64,000 nucleotides of DNA, from assembly GCF_000010165.1 (NCBI RefSeq), contig NC_012491.1, positions 5,320,001 through 5,384,000 on the forward strand. Direction: 5' to 3'. The DNA comes from Brevibacillus brevis NBRC 100599 (GTDB taxonomy: Bacteria > Bacillota > Bacilli > Brevibacillales > Brevibacillaceae). Below are positions 9,341-18,326 of the stretch, one piece after another. A program made the position numbers and the translations under genes. The notes below the pieces were generated by a model that did not search any database, was not told where the DNA came from, and saw only the letters and a program-made list of their open reading frames with translations. The number at the start of each line of letters is the position of its first letter. The first letter of the stretch is position 1.

Positions 9341-10102
9341 TTATGCATGATCCTCGTCTTCACTGTCATCCTCACCAAATGCAAGCTCAATGCAAATAAA
9401 TTGAATCACCAGCTGGCATATTTGACCGTTTTCATCTATCCCAAAATAGACAGGATAGGCTCCGTCTCCAAATCCCGTCTGAATCATCGGAATCGATAAA
9501 TCGGTGCCTGGTATCCTCCAATTGATATAATCTCCAGCGCTTCTCTGATATTTTGGATGGTCTTTGTAACTTTGTGCAAAAACATCTGCAAAATATCCAT
9601 CGTAAATATTGCCGTCTGGATTCTCCTTTTTCCAGCTATCATAAAAATCCAGATAAGCATCTCTCGTTTTGACATCTACCACAGTGGCAAGGCCTGCATC
9701 TACATTAAAGCCAAAATATTCACCTTCCTCTAGATTTTCGAGATTCTCGTCTCCGAGGAGGGCTTCCGTAAATTTTTGGGGAGTTTTATCTGTGAACTCC
9801 ACCTTAGCAGCTGCATACCGGTAGTGATCTTCTTCGACGGTTACCACACAAACGGTTAATGGGAAGGTTCCTGTAGGGACTTTCCGAAAATACGGGGCAC
9901 TATTTCTCTCCAGATACGCAAGCGGATCGCGAACGATGATGTCTCCAGTAGGGATCGTAATTTCCCCCAAAGAAAGCAGGTTGATTGGTTTCCCACTGAT
10001 CTCCGTTGATGTGAAATAGGCGTGTAAATCAGCTTGGGGCTCTAACATCTGTTTTTTTTGCTCATATCGTGCTAACCATTGCTCGTTTGGAATCTTATTC
10101 AT
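9341..10102 (-). CDS. DUF4241 domain protein
   Basis: 253 residues from the ATG at 10102, which has an AGGATGGG site upstream; an in-frame ATG four codons earlier lacks one. The sequence matches my memory of the DUF4241 family: a G-E-I-x-I-P-x-G-x-I-x-x-x-D-P opening segment, and a C-terminal stretch with TGFGDGAYPVYFGID and an acidic end. No signal peptide, no membrane segment. The biochemical role is unknown. It appears to be a single-gene unit with its own terminator. Confidence 0.7.
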   Translation of the reverse strand: MNKIPNEQWLARYEQKKQMLEPQADLHAYFTSTEISGKPINLLSLGEITIPTGDIIVRDPLAYLERNSAPYFRKVPTGTFPLTVCVVTVEEDHYRYAAAKVEFTDKTPQKFTEALLGDENLENLEEGEYFGFNVDAGLATVVDVKTRDAYLDFYDSWKKENPDGNIYDGYFADVFAQSYKDHPKYQRSAGDYINWRIPGTDLSIPMIQTGFGDGAYPVYFGIDENGQICQLVIQFICIELAFGEDDSEDEDHA

Positions 10103-10255
10103 CTTTATTCCCATCCTACTATTGTCAATTTGTCAATCACTCCTAAAATTATACAGAATCACCCATAGAAACGATAGAACGGCTTGAATGCATAACGGGC
10201 AAGCCGATGCATAGGCATGGTTAGTGGATGAAGTACGACAAGGAGGTTGCCCCGA

Positions 10256-11434
10256 ATGAATCCGCCAGACAAAGGGAATCAAATTCCTCAACCGATGAGG
10301 AGAGACGGGACCGGATGGGTCGATCTCGGCCCACGCAATATCATGCGTGATCGGCAAAATCCGAATATGCTCGTTCCTCCCGTCACAGATGCGGGCTTGC
10401 TGCCCAATCTGAAATTTTCCTTTTCAGATGCCTTCATGACGTTAAATCATGGTGGTTGGTCCCGGGAAGTCACCATTCGCGAGCTGCCAATCGCCACTAC
10501 ACTTGCGGGTGTAAACATGAGCCTGACGCCGGGCGGTGTGCGCGAGCTGCACTGGCATCAGCAGGCGGAATGGGCTTACATGCTACTCGGTCGTGCACGA
10601 ATTACGTCCGTCGACCAACGCGGACGAAATTTTATCGCAGATATCGGCAAAGGCGATCTGTGGTATTTCCCTCCCGGCATCCCCCACTCGATTCAGGGAC
10701 TTGAGGAAGGCTGCGAGTTTTTGCTCGTTTTCGACGATGGGCATTTTTCCGATCTGAATACGCTATCGATCTCCGATTGGTTTGCTCATACGCCAACAGA
10801 TGTGCTTTCCGCGAATTTTGGTGTGCCTGAATCAGCCTTTGCCGACATTCCTTGCGAGCAAGTGTACATTTATCAAGACGAGGTTCCGGGTTCCATAGAA
10901 GGAGATGAAGTGGAATCCCCATACGGAACCGTCCCCCTTCCCTTTACCCACCGTCTACTTGCGCAACGCCCACTGATCACACCTGGCGGCAGTGTGCGCA
11001 TCGTCGATTCACGCAACTTTCCGATCTCCAAAGCAATCGCGGCAGCACTCGTAGAGCTACGTCCCGGTGGCATGAGAGAGCTGCATTGGCATCCCAATAA
11101 CGACGAGTGGCAATATTACATTTCAGGCCAAGCACGCATGACCGTTTTTACCGGAAATGGCAACGCTCGAACCTTTGACTACCAAGCAGGTGATGTCGGT
11201 TACGTTCCTTTTGCAACGGGGCACTATATCCAAAATACCGGGACGGAAACAGTGTGGTTTTTAGAAATGTTCAAGAGCGACCGCTTTGTCGATGTGTCGC
11301 TGAATCAATGGATGGCACTCACCCCGCATGAACTTGTCGCTTCCAACCTGTGTGTAGGTCCTGAATTTCTGGATGCCTTGCGCAAGGATAAATGGCCAGT
11401 AGTCAAATATCCTGGATATGGCTATGTCCGGTGA
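10256..11434 (+). CDS. oxdC: oxalate decarboxylase (bicupin)
   Basis: 392 residues from the ATG at 10256, placed 9 bases after AAGGAGG; a TTG three codons earlier is too close to that site. Two cupin domains each keep a full Mn site: His99, His101, Glu105, His144 and His277, His279, Glu284, His323. The family splits oxalate to formate and CO2 in a Mn- and O2-dependent way. The flexible lid over the N-terminal site, SENST with a catalytic Glu in B. subtilis OxdC, reads SDLNT here (165-169). The proton donor is therefore Asp, or is shifted. Overall identity to OxdC/OxdD looks high, but this change could alter activity. No signal peptide. Confidence 0.9.
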   Translation: MNPPDKGNQIPQPMRRDGTGWVDLGPRNIMRDRQNPNMLVPPVTDAGLLPNLKFSFSDAFMTLNHGGWSREVTIRELPIATTLAGVNMSLTPGGVRELHWHQQAEWAYMLLGRARITSVDQRGRNFIADIGKGDLWYFPPGIPHSIQGLEEGCEFLLVFDDGHFSDLNTLSISDWFAHTPTDVLSANFGVPESAFADIPCEQVYIYQDEVPGSIEGDEVESPYGTVPLPFTHRLLAQRPLITPGGSVRIVDSRNFPISKAIAAALVELRPGGMRELHWHPNNDEWQYYISGQARMTVFTGNGNARTFDYQAGDVGYVPFATGHYIQNTGTETVWFLEMFKSDRFVDVSLNQWMALTPHELVASNLCVGPEFLDALRKDKWPVVKYPGYGYVR

Positions 11435-11442
11435 ATACAAAA

Positions 11443-11466
11443 AGGCCAGCCCCAATGGACTGGTCT
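11443..11466 (-). terminator. terminator of the efflux gene
   Basis: AGACCAGTCC and GGGCTGGCCT (minus strand) form a stem with one mismatch, followed by TTTTTGTATTC. It also lies just after oxdC on the other strand and may serve both genes weakly. Confidence 0.6.
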
Positions 11467-11476
11467 CCGTGTTTCC

Positions 11477-12706
11477 TCATCCTTGAATGGATGCTTGACT
11501 GGAAGCCGTTTTAGCATCCTTCAGGTTGCGGTTTTTCACTCCTAATGATAAGACGAAACAAATAAGCAAAATCAGACACGCTAGCCCGTATGGATAGTTG
11601 ATATCGATATCGAATAAAAAGCCAGCTACGATAGGACCTGCAATATTGCCAAGACTGGTAAAGGCTGAGTTAAGGCCAGCAACATACCCCTGTTGATCCT
11701 TTGCAAGCATCGACATTTGGGTACTGATGGCCGGTCGCAAAATATCGATCGCCAGAAATACGATAAAGGTAACGGCAAAAATCATCCAAAATCCGTGAAC
11801 AAAAAGCGTCAGGATAATAAACAATCCAGCAAAGAGCAGACAGATCGAAATGACCCTTTTCTCGCCAAAGCGATTCATGATCCAGCTAAAGGCAGTAAGC
11901 TGAACCACTGCGCCTGCTATTGACCCAAATGTAATGATAAACGCGATATCTTTCGGCTCAAACCCAAACTTGTGGTCGACAAACAAGGAAAAGACCGTTT
12001 CAAAATTAGCCAGTCCGAAAGACATGACAAACACAATGATCAAACTGAAAAAATAAGGCTCTCGATAGGAGTACATTAACTGGGAGAGAAGACTGCTTCG
12101 TTGTTTTTCACTTGAAGAAGAGTCCGCTAATGATTCTTCCGTAGGTTTCGATTCTTTGAGGATCAACAACGTGATGCACGCAGCAATTAATCCCGCAATT
12201 CCTGCCGAATAAAAAGGTACGCGAATACCAAATTCCGCAATGTATCCTCCAATGCCTGGACCGATAATAAAACCGGTAGTAATGGCTGCCGTAATATATC
12301 CCATACCGGCCGCTCGTTCTTCATTCGTTGTAATATCTGCTGAGTACGCCATTACGGCCGGCATAATCAGTGCGGCACTAATCCCGCCTAACAACCTAGA
12401 AACAAACAGCAGGACTGGAGAATTCGCTATTCCAAACATCACTTCCGAAATAGCAAATACGACCAAGCCGATCACAATGATCTTTTTTCTTCCGAACGAA
12501 TCGGCCCATCGCCCGGCAATCGGGGAAAAAAGAAGCTGCGTCAGCGAAAAGGCTGCAACTAACAGACCGATAGTCCCCCCGGTAATTCCCAAACTCTCCA
12601 TGTACTTTGGCATAATCGGTATAACAAGCCCGATCCCCGTAAAGACAAGGAAAATATTGAACATCAGAATCAATAAGGCTCCCTGATTTTTTAATAATAA
12701 AGCCAT
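11477..12706 (-). CDS. Bmr/NorA-like multidrug efflux transporter (MFS, DHA1)
   Basis: 409 residues, 12 predicted membrane segments. Motif A (GRWADSFGRKK) lies between segments 2 and 3. SRLLGGISAALIMPAVMAYSADIT and GFIIGPGIGGYIAE (the drug/H+ antiporter motif C region) closely resemble Bmr and Blt of B. subtilis. These are proton-driven exporters of cationic drugs. The start is supported by GGAGGGATAGGAA upstream. A TetR gene lies directly upstream on the same strand, and the two carry matching operators, so drug-inducible derepression is likely. The exact substrates cannot be read. Confidence 0.9.
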   Translation of the reverse strand: MALLLKNQGALLILMFNIFLVFTGIGLVIPIMPKYMESLGITGGTIGLLVAAFSLTQLLFSPIAGRWADSFGRKKIIVIGLVVFAISEVMFGIANSPVLLFVSRLLGGISAALIMPAVMAYSADITTNEERAAGMGYITAAITTGFIIGPGIGGYIAEFGIRVPFYSAGIAGLIAACITLLILKESKPTEESLADSSSSEKQRSSLLSQLMYSYREPYFFSLIIVFVMSFGLANFETVFSLFVDHKFGFEPKDIAFIITFGSIAGAVVQLTAFSWIMNRFGEKRVISICLLFAGLFIILTLFVHGFWMIFAVTFIVFLAIDILRPAISTQMSMLAKDQQGYVAGLNSAFTSLGNIAGPIVAGFLFDIDINYPYGLACLILLICFVLSLGVKNRNLKDAKTASSQASIQG

Positions 12707-12732
12707 TTCCTATCCCTCCAATCCATTACCTA

Positions 12733-12756
12733 AATACTGAATATCCATTCTAGATA
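12733..12756 (-). promoter_or_regulatory. operator upstream of the efflux gene
   Basis: AATACTGAA, 6 bases, then TTC and a degenerate half. This has the same left half and spacing as the perfect palindrome before the tetR gene at 13399-13422. It lies 27-50 bases ahead of the efflux start. Confidence 0.55.
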
Positions 12757-12771
12757 GTCGCGTAAAAAAAG

Positions 12772-13371
12772 CTAGCGGGACGGTTTGGCAATTCCAAATA
12801 AAAACACATCCATCGCTAACCGAAAAGTTGCCAGCGCTTCCTCTCGTTCCATTCGGCGCGAGTGTTGATTTAAACCAAACATCAGACTGTCCAAGATAAT
12901 GGCGACTCCGGTTACATTCGTCATTTCAAATTCGCCGTTATCGATCCCCTTCTGGAGCAACTGTTGATTAAAGTCAATATAGCCTTGGATCATTTTGTTG
13001 ATACGCTCCTCCACATCCGAAGGCTTCTCCAACATGTCGAAAAATTCATCAGCAGCCTTGGTCAGCGGGTGGTTCATAAAATCGGTCGCAAAATGTTCAG
13101 CCATTCCATACAATTTATCGATCGAGGTCGTATAGAGCTGTTCCTTGGCCAGCCATTCCTCTTCCCATTCGCTGTTCCAAGCTTCAATCAGATGTAAAAA
13201 CAGCCCTTCCTTGCTCTTGAAATGATAATAAATGTTGCCGCCGCTGTATCCAGTAGCTTTCACGATATCTTCTATTGATGTAGCCTTGTAGCCTTTTTGC
13301 ATAAATAAGATTCTGGACGCGTCCGCTATTTTCTTCTTGGTCTGCTCTGTTTGCTGCTTCTTTTTATTCAA
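12772..13371 (-). CDS. TetR family regulator of the efflux gene
   Basis: 199 residues beginning at TTG (13371); GGTGA upstream supports this start, and no ATG lies nearby. The helix-turn-helix reads TSIEDIVKATGYSGGNIYYHF (about residues 31-51), close to QacR/YfiR-like TetR members. The C-terminal helices form a ligand pocket in this family. It is followed 66 bases later by the Bmr-like gene, and both have the ACTGAA-n6-TTC operator. Autoregulation plus repression of efflux is the simplest reading. Confidence 0.88.
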   Translation of the reverse strand: MNKKKQQTEQTKKKIADASRILFMQKGYKATSIEDIVKATGYSGGNIYYHFKSKEGLFLHLIEAWNSEWEEEWLAKEQLYTTSIDKLYGMAEHFATDFMNHPLTKAADEFFDMLEKPSDVEERINKMIQGYIDFNQQLLQKGIDNGEFEMTNVTGVAIILDSLMFGLNQHSRRMEREEALATFRLAMDVFLFGIAKPSR

Positions 13372-13398
13372 CGGTACTTCACCAACTTCCCATCCAAC

Positions 13399-13422
13399 AA
13401 TACTGAACTTTCATTCAGTATT
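13399..13422 (-). promoter_or_regulatory. palindromic TetR operator
   Basis: AATACTGAA and TTCAGTATT form a perfect 9-base inverted repeat with a 6-base centre, 28-51 bases upstream of the TTG start of the tetR gene. Confidence 0.65.
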
Positions 13423-13486
13423 ATAAGCGTTACAAACATACTTGGCAAACCTGAAGGGCATTTTGGTTTGAGTCAACATAGTGGAG

Positions 13487-13696
13487 GAGAAGAAAAAGCA
13501 CAGGTCTCTTCTACTCTGACACGCCAGCTGGGGGATTGACTGTCCGTCTACACTTCCAAAAGGGGACCGTCGAGCCAAAGCCACCCTACGGGCGGAAGTT
13601 TCTCAAGGAAGAAGTGTTCGACGAGCGGGTCCCCTTTTGGAAGTTCCGACTGGGCAGGCGTTGTCAAGGTCTACGAGCTCTGTGCTTTTTCTTCTC
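13487..13696. repeat. intergenic element of nested inverted repeats
   Basis: Outer arms GAGAAGAAAAAGCACAG (13487-13503) and its exact complement (13680-13696). Inner arms ACTTCCAAAAGGGGACC (13552-13568) and its exact complement (13628-13644). A third partial pair (TGACACGCC with GGCGTTGTCA) lies between them. The 354-base gap between chrA and tetR is mostly this element. No gene is seen in it. It could be a transcribed structure or a mobile palindromic unit; compare 61307-61504. Confidence 0.7.
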
Positions 13697-13725
13697 ACCA
13701 GCTTTATTGGTTCGTTTGAGACCTT

Positions 13726-14961
13726 TCACAATAGACCGTATAAAGCCCCCGTAACCACAACGAGCCATGGCGGTAGCTTCCAGTGCTCCAGCATGATAAA
13801 CATAATAGCCGCTACGATAAAATCCATCGGGGCAAGAATGGTACTTGTCCAAATCGGATCGTACAAGGCAGCGAGTAAAATACCGACGACTGCTGCATTC
13901 ACACCTATAAGCATTCCTTGGATCTTGGAATTTCTCCTTAAGGAATTCCAAAACGGCAATGCGCCGATGACGAGTAAAAAGGCCGGTAGAAAAATGGCTA
14001 AAGTAGCCACTATCGCACCGACTCCACCTGCAATCAATGCTCCCAAATAAGCGGCAAATGTAAACAATGGACCCGGTACTGCTTGTGTAGCCCCGTAGCC
14101 CGTCAGAAAAGCTTCTTGCGTTACCCAGCCTGTCGGGATGACCTCCCTTTCCAGCAAAGGCAATACGACATGACCTCCGCCAAAAACAAGTGAGCCTGCA
14201 CGGTAAAAGCTCTCAAACAGCGCTAGCAAGGAAAAGCCCGTACTCTCTCGGAGGATGGGCAGCACAAGCAAAAGTCCGAAGAAAACGATCCAGCACGCAA
14301 TGGCTAGTGCACGACTGATCGGCACACGAAATTCAGGGAAATCCGAAACTTTTGACTGCCGGAAGAAAAGCAATCCTGCTATTCCCGCTAGAATCATGAC
14401 TGTGACCTGACTCCATGCAGAATGCCACAACAACGTGATGGCAGCAGCGGTGATCGCAATCGTCACCCGTGTGCGATCCGGGGCCAGCTTTTGTCCCATC
14501 CCCCATACGGCATGAGCGACAATCGCGACAGCTACTAATTTTAGACCGTGAACCCAAGAAGCACTGCCACTGTCCACTCCCTGTAACGTGAACGCAAATA
14601 TCAGGAGCGCCAAGACTGACGGCACAGTGAAGCCGAGCCATGCAGCAACCCCTCCCCACAATCCGGCTCGCATGATGCCAATTCCGATCCCCACCTGGCT
14701 GCTTGCGGGGCCAGGGAGGAACTGACAAAGCGCAACCAAGTCAGCGTAGCTTTGCTCATCCATCCATTTTCTACGTCGAATGTATTCGTTGTGAAAATAA
14801 CCGAGATGCGCGATGGGACCGCCGAATGAGGTCACACCCAGCTTGGACGAAACGAGCAGAACTTCCATCACAGACTTCCAACTACTTTTTTGGTGCCCTG
14901 CTTCTTCTCGAAGATTATTCTTCACTTTGCTGTACACCTCTTTTGCTTTCCGCTTCATCAT
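13726..14961 (-). CDS. chrA: chromate transporter ChrA (CHR family, two-domain)
   Basis: 411 residues with two homologous halves. The first holds the signature FGGPIAHLGYFHNEYI and QFLPGPASSQVGIGIG. The second holds FGGGHVVLPLLEREVI and TQAVPGPLFTFAAYLGA. Long-chain CHR proteins export chromate across the cytoplasmic membrane. About ten membrane segments are visible. The start is uncertain: two adjacent ATG codons (14961, 14958) lack a good ribosome site, and a later Met at residue 32 would also leave both domains whole. It stands alone. Confidence 0.88.
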   Translation of the reverse strand: MMKRKAKEVYSKVKNNLREEAGHQKSSWKSVMEVLLVSSKLGVTSFGGPIAHLGYFHNEYIRRRKWMDEQSYADLVALCQFLPGPASSQVGIGIGIMRAGLWGGVAAWLGFTVPSVLALLIFAFTLQGVDSGSASWVHGLKLVAVAIVAHAVWGMGQKLAPDRTRVTIAITAAAITLLWHSAWSQVTVMILAGIAGLLFFRQSKVSDFPEFRVPISRALAIACWIVFFGLLLVLPILRESTGFSLLALFESFYRAGSLVFGGGHVVLPLLEREVIPTGWVTQEAFLTGYGATQAVPGPLFTFAAYLGALIAGGVGAIVATLAIFLPAFLLVIGALPFWNSLRRNSKIQGMLIGVNAAVVGILLAALYDPIWTSTILAPMDFIVAAIMFIMLEHWKLPPWLVVVTGALYGLL

Positions 14962-15120
14962 ACAAGCTATTTTATCGCTTTTCCTACCCTTTCCTTGTAA
15001 AAAGATCGTAAAAAAACCCCTATCGCGGCCTATTCATGGGGGAGCGACCGCGTTTTAGCGGAAAGTTTCACCGAAGTAATGCTGGAAGCACACGCTGAGG
15101 TACTTCGTTATGCGCTCCGA

Positions 15121-15211
15121 AAAGTTTAAATCTAGTCGAATTTGCAATGTGAAGCACTTAAACTTTCCTACACGTTGAAGAAGGCTCCGCATCGATACGG
15201 AGCCTTCTTCA
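15121..15211. repeat. two hairpins downstream of the VWA gene
   Basis: AAAGTTTAA/TTAAACTTT pair across 15121-15166. TGAAGAAGGCTCCG (15176-15189) pairs exactly with 15198-15211 around 8 bases. The latter lies 7 bases after the minus-strand gene ending at 15218 and could be its terminator, but no U-run follows. The rest of 14962-15217 shows no gene. Confidence 0.5.
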
Positions 15212-15217
15212 ACACTG

Positions 15218-17017
15218 CTATTCCATCCGAAATACCGGTCCTCGCGCCACGAACGGCAAGTTACTCCCCTTCGGCAGCATGATGGCATGACTACGAGTTA
15301 CTTTGATCCGATCACATTCCCCATCGGTAATGATCAAAATCGGTCCGTCCTTCGGAAAATCGGTTGCTCTCTCCAGCATGTCAATGCCCGGCTGCAGAAT
15401 CGTTCCTCCGCGTCCTTTTACTTTGACGCGACCTGCAATGTCCTCGGGAGAAAGGTAGCCCGCATCATACGCCTGCGCATCACAAAAGACCACGCGCGCA
15501 TACGGAACATCTCGCGCTTCACTGTAGCTCGCGATTGCCCCCAATGCTTTTCCGAGCAGCTTGGTATCCATCGAGCCGGATGTATCGATCACGACGCCAA
15601 ACGTGCGTGCCAGCCGATCCGTTTCCCGAAAGCTCCAGGCAGGACGGGCAATGTCGGGTGTAGAGGACTGTCTGCGGCTTGCCCTTGCATACGTGCGACT
15701 CTTTTCCAACGGCGGAAAATGCTCGTCGAACCAACGGGCAAGCTGAACATCCCATGGTATCGGCGGTTGCCCCAAGGCGCGAATCTCTTCTACCAAACCC
15801 GCAGGCAAAAGTCCTCGTCCCCGCTCCTGGTGGTAAATCAAACCTTGCGACATCGCACTGCGATAAAAGTCATCCAGCGTCGTTCCCGGACCCTTTTCCC
15901 AAAAACGCGGATCGTTGCCATCCAGAATATCGCCCATGCCGATTCCTCGTAAAGTGTAGAGCTTGCGATACGTACGCATGTCCGTCACGATTCGATCATA
16001 GATGGCCTCTGCCGAAAGTCCCTTCAAGTCTGGGTCGTACAGTCCGCCAATTTGCGGAAAACGTCCGACACCGAGCTCCATCAGCCATTGATTGATCACA
16101 TAATCGCAGCTAACATTCCAGTAATACGGGTCGCGCCCTTGGCAGCGCTCATGATGGCGAAGGCCTGCGTGCAAGAGCTCGTGTGCCATCACGAATGTGC
16201 ATTCCTCTTCATCCAAGCCAGCTGCAGGATTGATGAAGATTTCGTTGGCTGTTACATCTATGGCTGCCACCGAGATTTGCAGCCGCTGACAGATCTGTGA
16301 ATCCTCGATAATCGTGAAATGACTCGCTAAGGAAGCCAGCAATGGATAATGATTGATGAACCAGCCTTTGGCCTTTTGTGCCTCGGACAGCTGGTTCTCT
16401 TCATTCCCGAGAGCATCGGAATAGCCGCCCGCTACGCTGACAGCACTTTGCACCGCTTGCGCCAGCCCTATCCCCAAGAGACGCTCCCACTTCACATCTC
16501 GGTTGTAGGTGTACCGAGCATATTTATCTGCGAGAAGCATATCTGCCTGTTTTTCCCCGCCCGTTCCAAATAGCTTCAAATGCTCCGGCACCCCATGCTC
16601 CACGAACCAGTCATACAGCTCTTCTTCGCTCTTTCCCGATTTATCCAGCTCAAAGGCCATTTCAGCAGGAGGCGTCCCCAGCTTCATGTCTCTTAAAAAA
16701 CGCGTTATATAACAATCGCAAGCGATGTTCCACAAAATCGGCTGCTCTTTTTCCACAAAATGTCCGAAGCCTAAATGCAACAGCGCATGTGCGAGAACAT
16801 AAATCCATTCCCCGACTTCCCCTCTGCGCTTCGGATGCGCATACAAGCTGCCTTCCCGGGTCACGACTACCCAACCGTTATCCGGACAAATACTTCGCTC
16901 GGAACGTATAAAGTGCGCTCGCGATGACAGCGGACCAAACATCGGGTGATGACTCAAAAAATGGACGGCCTGTTCGTAGTTTTGCGTCGCCGGGTCGTTT
17001 TGAACTCCTCTGGCCAT
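15218..17017 (-). CDS. DUF2201-type putative metallopeptidase with C-terminal VWA-like domain
   Basis: 599 residues. Two metallopeptidase-like modules are visible. The second has a zincin motif AHELLHAGLRHHER (His279, Glu280, His283) and WNVSCDYVIN. The first repeats the pattern as AHALLHLGFGH (residues 76-86) with WNIACDCYIT, but the catalytic Glu is Ala. The C-terminal part has a VWA metal-site motif (VIDTSGSMD) and TDGECD. Proteins of this type pair with MoxR ATPases, as here: the ATPase gene ends 3 bases upstream. They are thought to work as chaperone or metal-insertion systems. The target is unknown. Confidence 0.85.
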   Translation of the reverse strand: MARGVQNDPATQNYEQAVHFLSHHPMFGPLSSRAHFIRSERSICPDNGWVVVTREGSLYAHPKRRGEVGEWIYVLAHALLHLGFGHFVEKEQPILWNIACDCYITRFLRDMKLGTPPAEMAFELDKSGKSEEELYDWFVEHGVPEHLKLFGTGGEKQADMLLADKYARYTYNRDVKWERLLGIGLAQAVQSAVSVAGGYSDALGNEENQLSEAQKAKGWFINHYPLLASLASHFTIIEDSQICQRLQISVAAIDVTANEIFINPAAGLDEEECTFVMAHELLHAGLRHHERCQGRDPYYWNVSCDYVINQWLMELGVGRFPQIGGLYDPDLKGLSAEAIYDRIVTDMRTYRKLYTLRGIGMGDILDGNDPRFWEKGPGTTLDDFYRSAMSQGLIYHQERGRGLLPAGLVEEIRALGQPPIPWDVQLARWFDEHFPPLEKSRTYARASRRQSSTPDIARPAWSFRETDRLARTFGVVIDTSGSMDTKLLGKALGAIASYSEARDVPYARVVFCDAQAYDAGYLSPEDIAGRVKVKGRGGTILQPGIDMLERATDFPKDGPILIITDGECDRIKVTRSHAIMLPKGSNLPFVARGPVFRME

Positions 17018-17020
17018 TGG

Positions 17021-18085
17021 CTATTTGCCCTTCCTGTCCATGGCCAATCGCGGTAAATCACGAATGACCTCCACAACGAACCAGTCTGGCAATCCGTCGC
17101 CATCCTCGTGCCGCGCCACTACCATTTGCGCCATTTCCAGTGAGATGGATGAGAGCTCCTTCAAGAGAGCTTTGGCTCGGTGTGCAAACCGTTTATGCTG
17201 TTCCCCCACGGAGACTTTATCCGCTGGCAGTTCTTTTTTGATCTGCGAACGGAAAGAATCCGCCAGAAAATACAGTACGTCACGATCCTCTGGAGCCGTC
17301 GGGAAAGAAGCCTCTCCCTCCAAAATACGGTTGAGCTGGTATTTGCCCTGAATATTCTTGTGAAAAGCCCGAAATTGAGCCGCATGCTGGGGCGTCAAGC
17401 ATCCGTAGGCCAGTACCCCCACCATCTCTGTCGTCAAGTTCTCATCGAATTCGTTCAGGGCATCAGAGAGCATGTGCCATGAACGCGGAGTAGAAAAAGG
17501 TTCCTCGCTCTTCGGTGGTTGCGACCACAAATAGTCCGGGCGCACCTCCAAAAATTGCAGCACGTAGGAATGGATGCCGTTGCTGTACGCCCAATTCATC
17601 CATTGTTCATACGAAACTAGCAATTGCACATGGAACATCCGGTTGATCAGAGCAGACGACATCGGTTTGACAATCGCGCTATCCTGCGCGCGGTTACCTG
17701 CTCCAATCACAATGGACCCTTCTGGCAGATGGTAATCCCCGATTCTCCGCTCATGAATGAGACTGTAAAACGCCTTTTGCACTTCTTGCGAGCATGCATT
17801 CAATTCGTCAAGAAATAAGCAGTACGGTTCTTCTCGCGCAATTTGTGCAGGTGGGCAAAATCTGCTTTTCCCATCTACGATCTGTGGGACACCGATAATA
17901 TCCTCAGGTGCCAGCTGACTACCCAATAACGATACGCAAGGTAGGCCCACCTGCTCGGCAAACGCCTCGACGAGAGACGACTTGCCGATACCTGGTGCGC
18001 CCCAAATAAATACGGGACGAGCTACTGCAACGTTTAGCAGCACATCCATCAGTTGATTTTGCGTTACTTGAACGGCTAGATTCAT
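17021..18085 (-). CDS. MoxR-family AAA+ ATPase
   Basis: 354 residues from the ATG at 18085, preceded by AGAGGTTATGAA. A longer frame to 18232 has no such site and begins with an atypical hydrophobic stretch. Walker A is GAPGIGKSS (about residues 30-38), Walker B is CLFLDELN, and GAGNRAQDSAIVKPMSSALINRM holds sensor and arginine-finger elements. MoxR ATPases remodel partners through VWA proteins. The partner here is the adjacent metallopeptidase/VWA gene 3 bases downstream. The gene order suggests one transcript. Confidence 0.88.
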   Translation of the reverse strand: MNLAVQVTQNQLMDVLLNVAVARPVFIWGAPGIGKSSLVEAFAEQVGLPCVSLLGSQLAPEDIIGVPQIVDGKSRFCPPAQIAREEPYCLFLDELNACSQEVQKAFYSLIHERRIGDYHLPEGSIVIGAGNRAQDSAIVKPMSSALINRMFHVQLLVSYEQWMNWAYSNGIHSYVLQFLEVRPDYLWSQPPKSEEPFSTPRSWHMLSDALNEFDENLTTEMVGVLAYGCLTPQHAAQFRAFHKNIQGKYQLNRILEGEASFPTAPEDRDVLYFLADSFRSQIKKELPADKVSVGEQHKRFAHRAKALLKELSSISLEMAQMVVARHEDGDGLPDWFVVEVIRDLPRLAMDRKGK

Positions 18086-18326
18086 TTCATAACCTCTCTT
18101 GTTTGATTGATTTTTGCAGCAATCTACCTCTTTCCATGATGGATTTCCATTGACTAGAGCGACCGTCACACCACAAATATTTCCTAATATTACAAGAAGA
18201 TTGAATAAGGAGCAAGAAAGAAAGGCAGCCATATCATTAACGCAGAGGCGGAAAAGCCTACTTCTCCTCCTTATGTAACATTCCTTTTTTTACCACGTCA
18301 CATAGGCAAAGGGGGAATCACAAAAG

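Noticed and set aside
15287..15952. 221-codon open frame antisense to the VWA/metallopeptidase gene
   Set aside because: Shadow of a well-supported gene; no ribosome site or recognisable domain.
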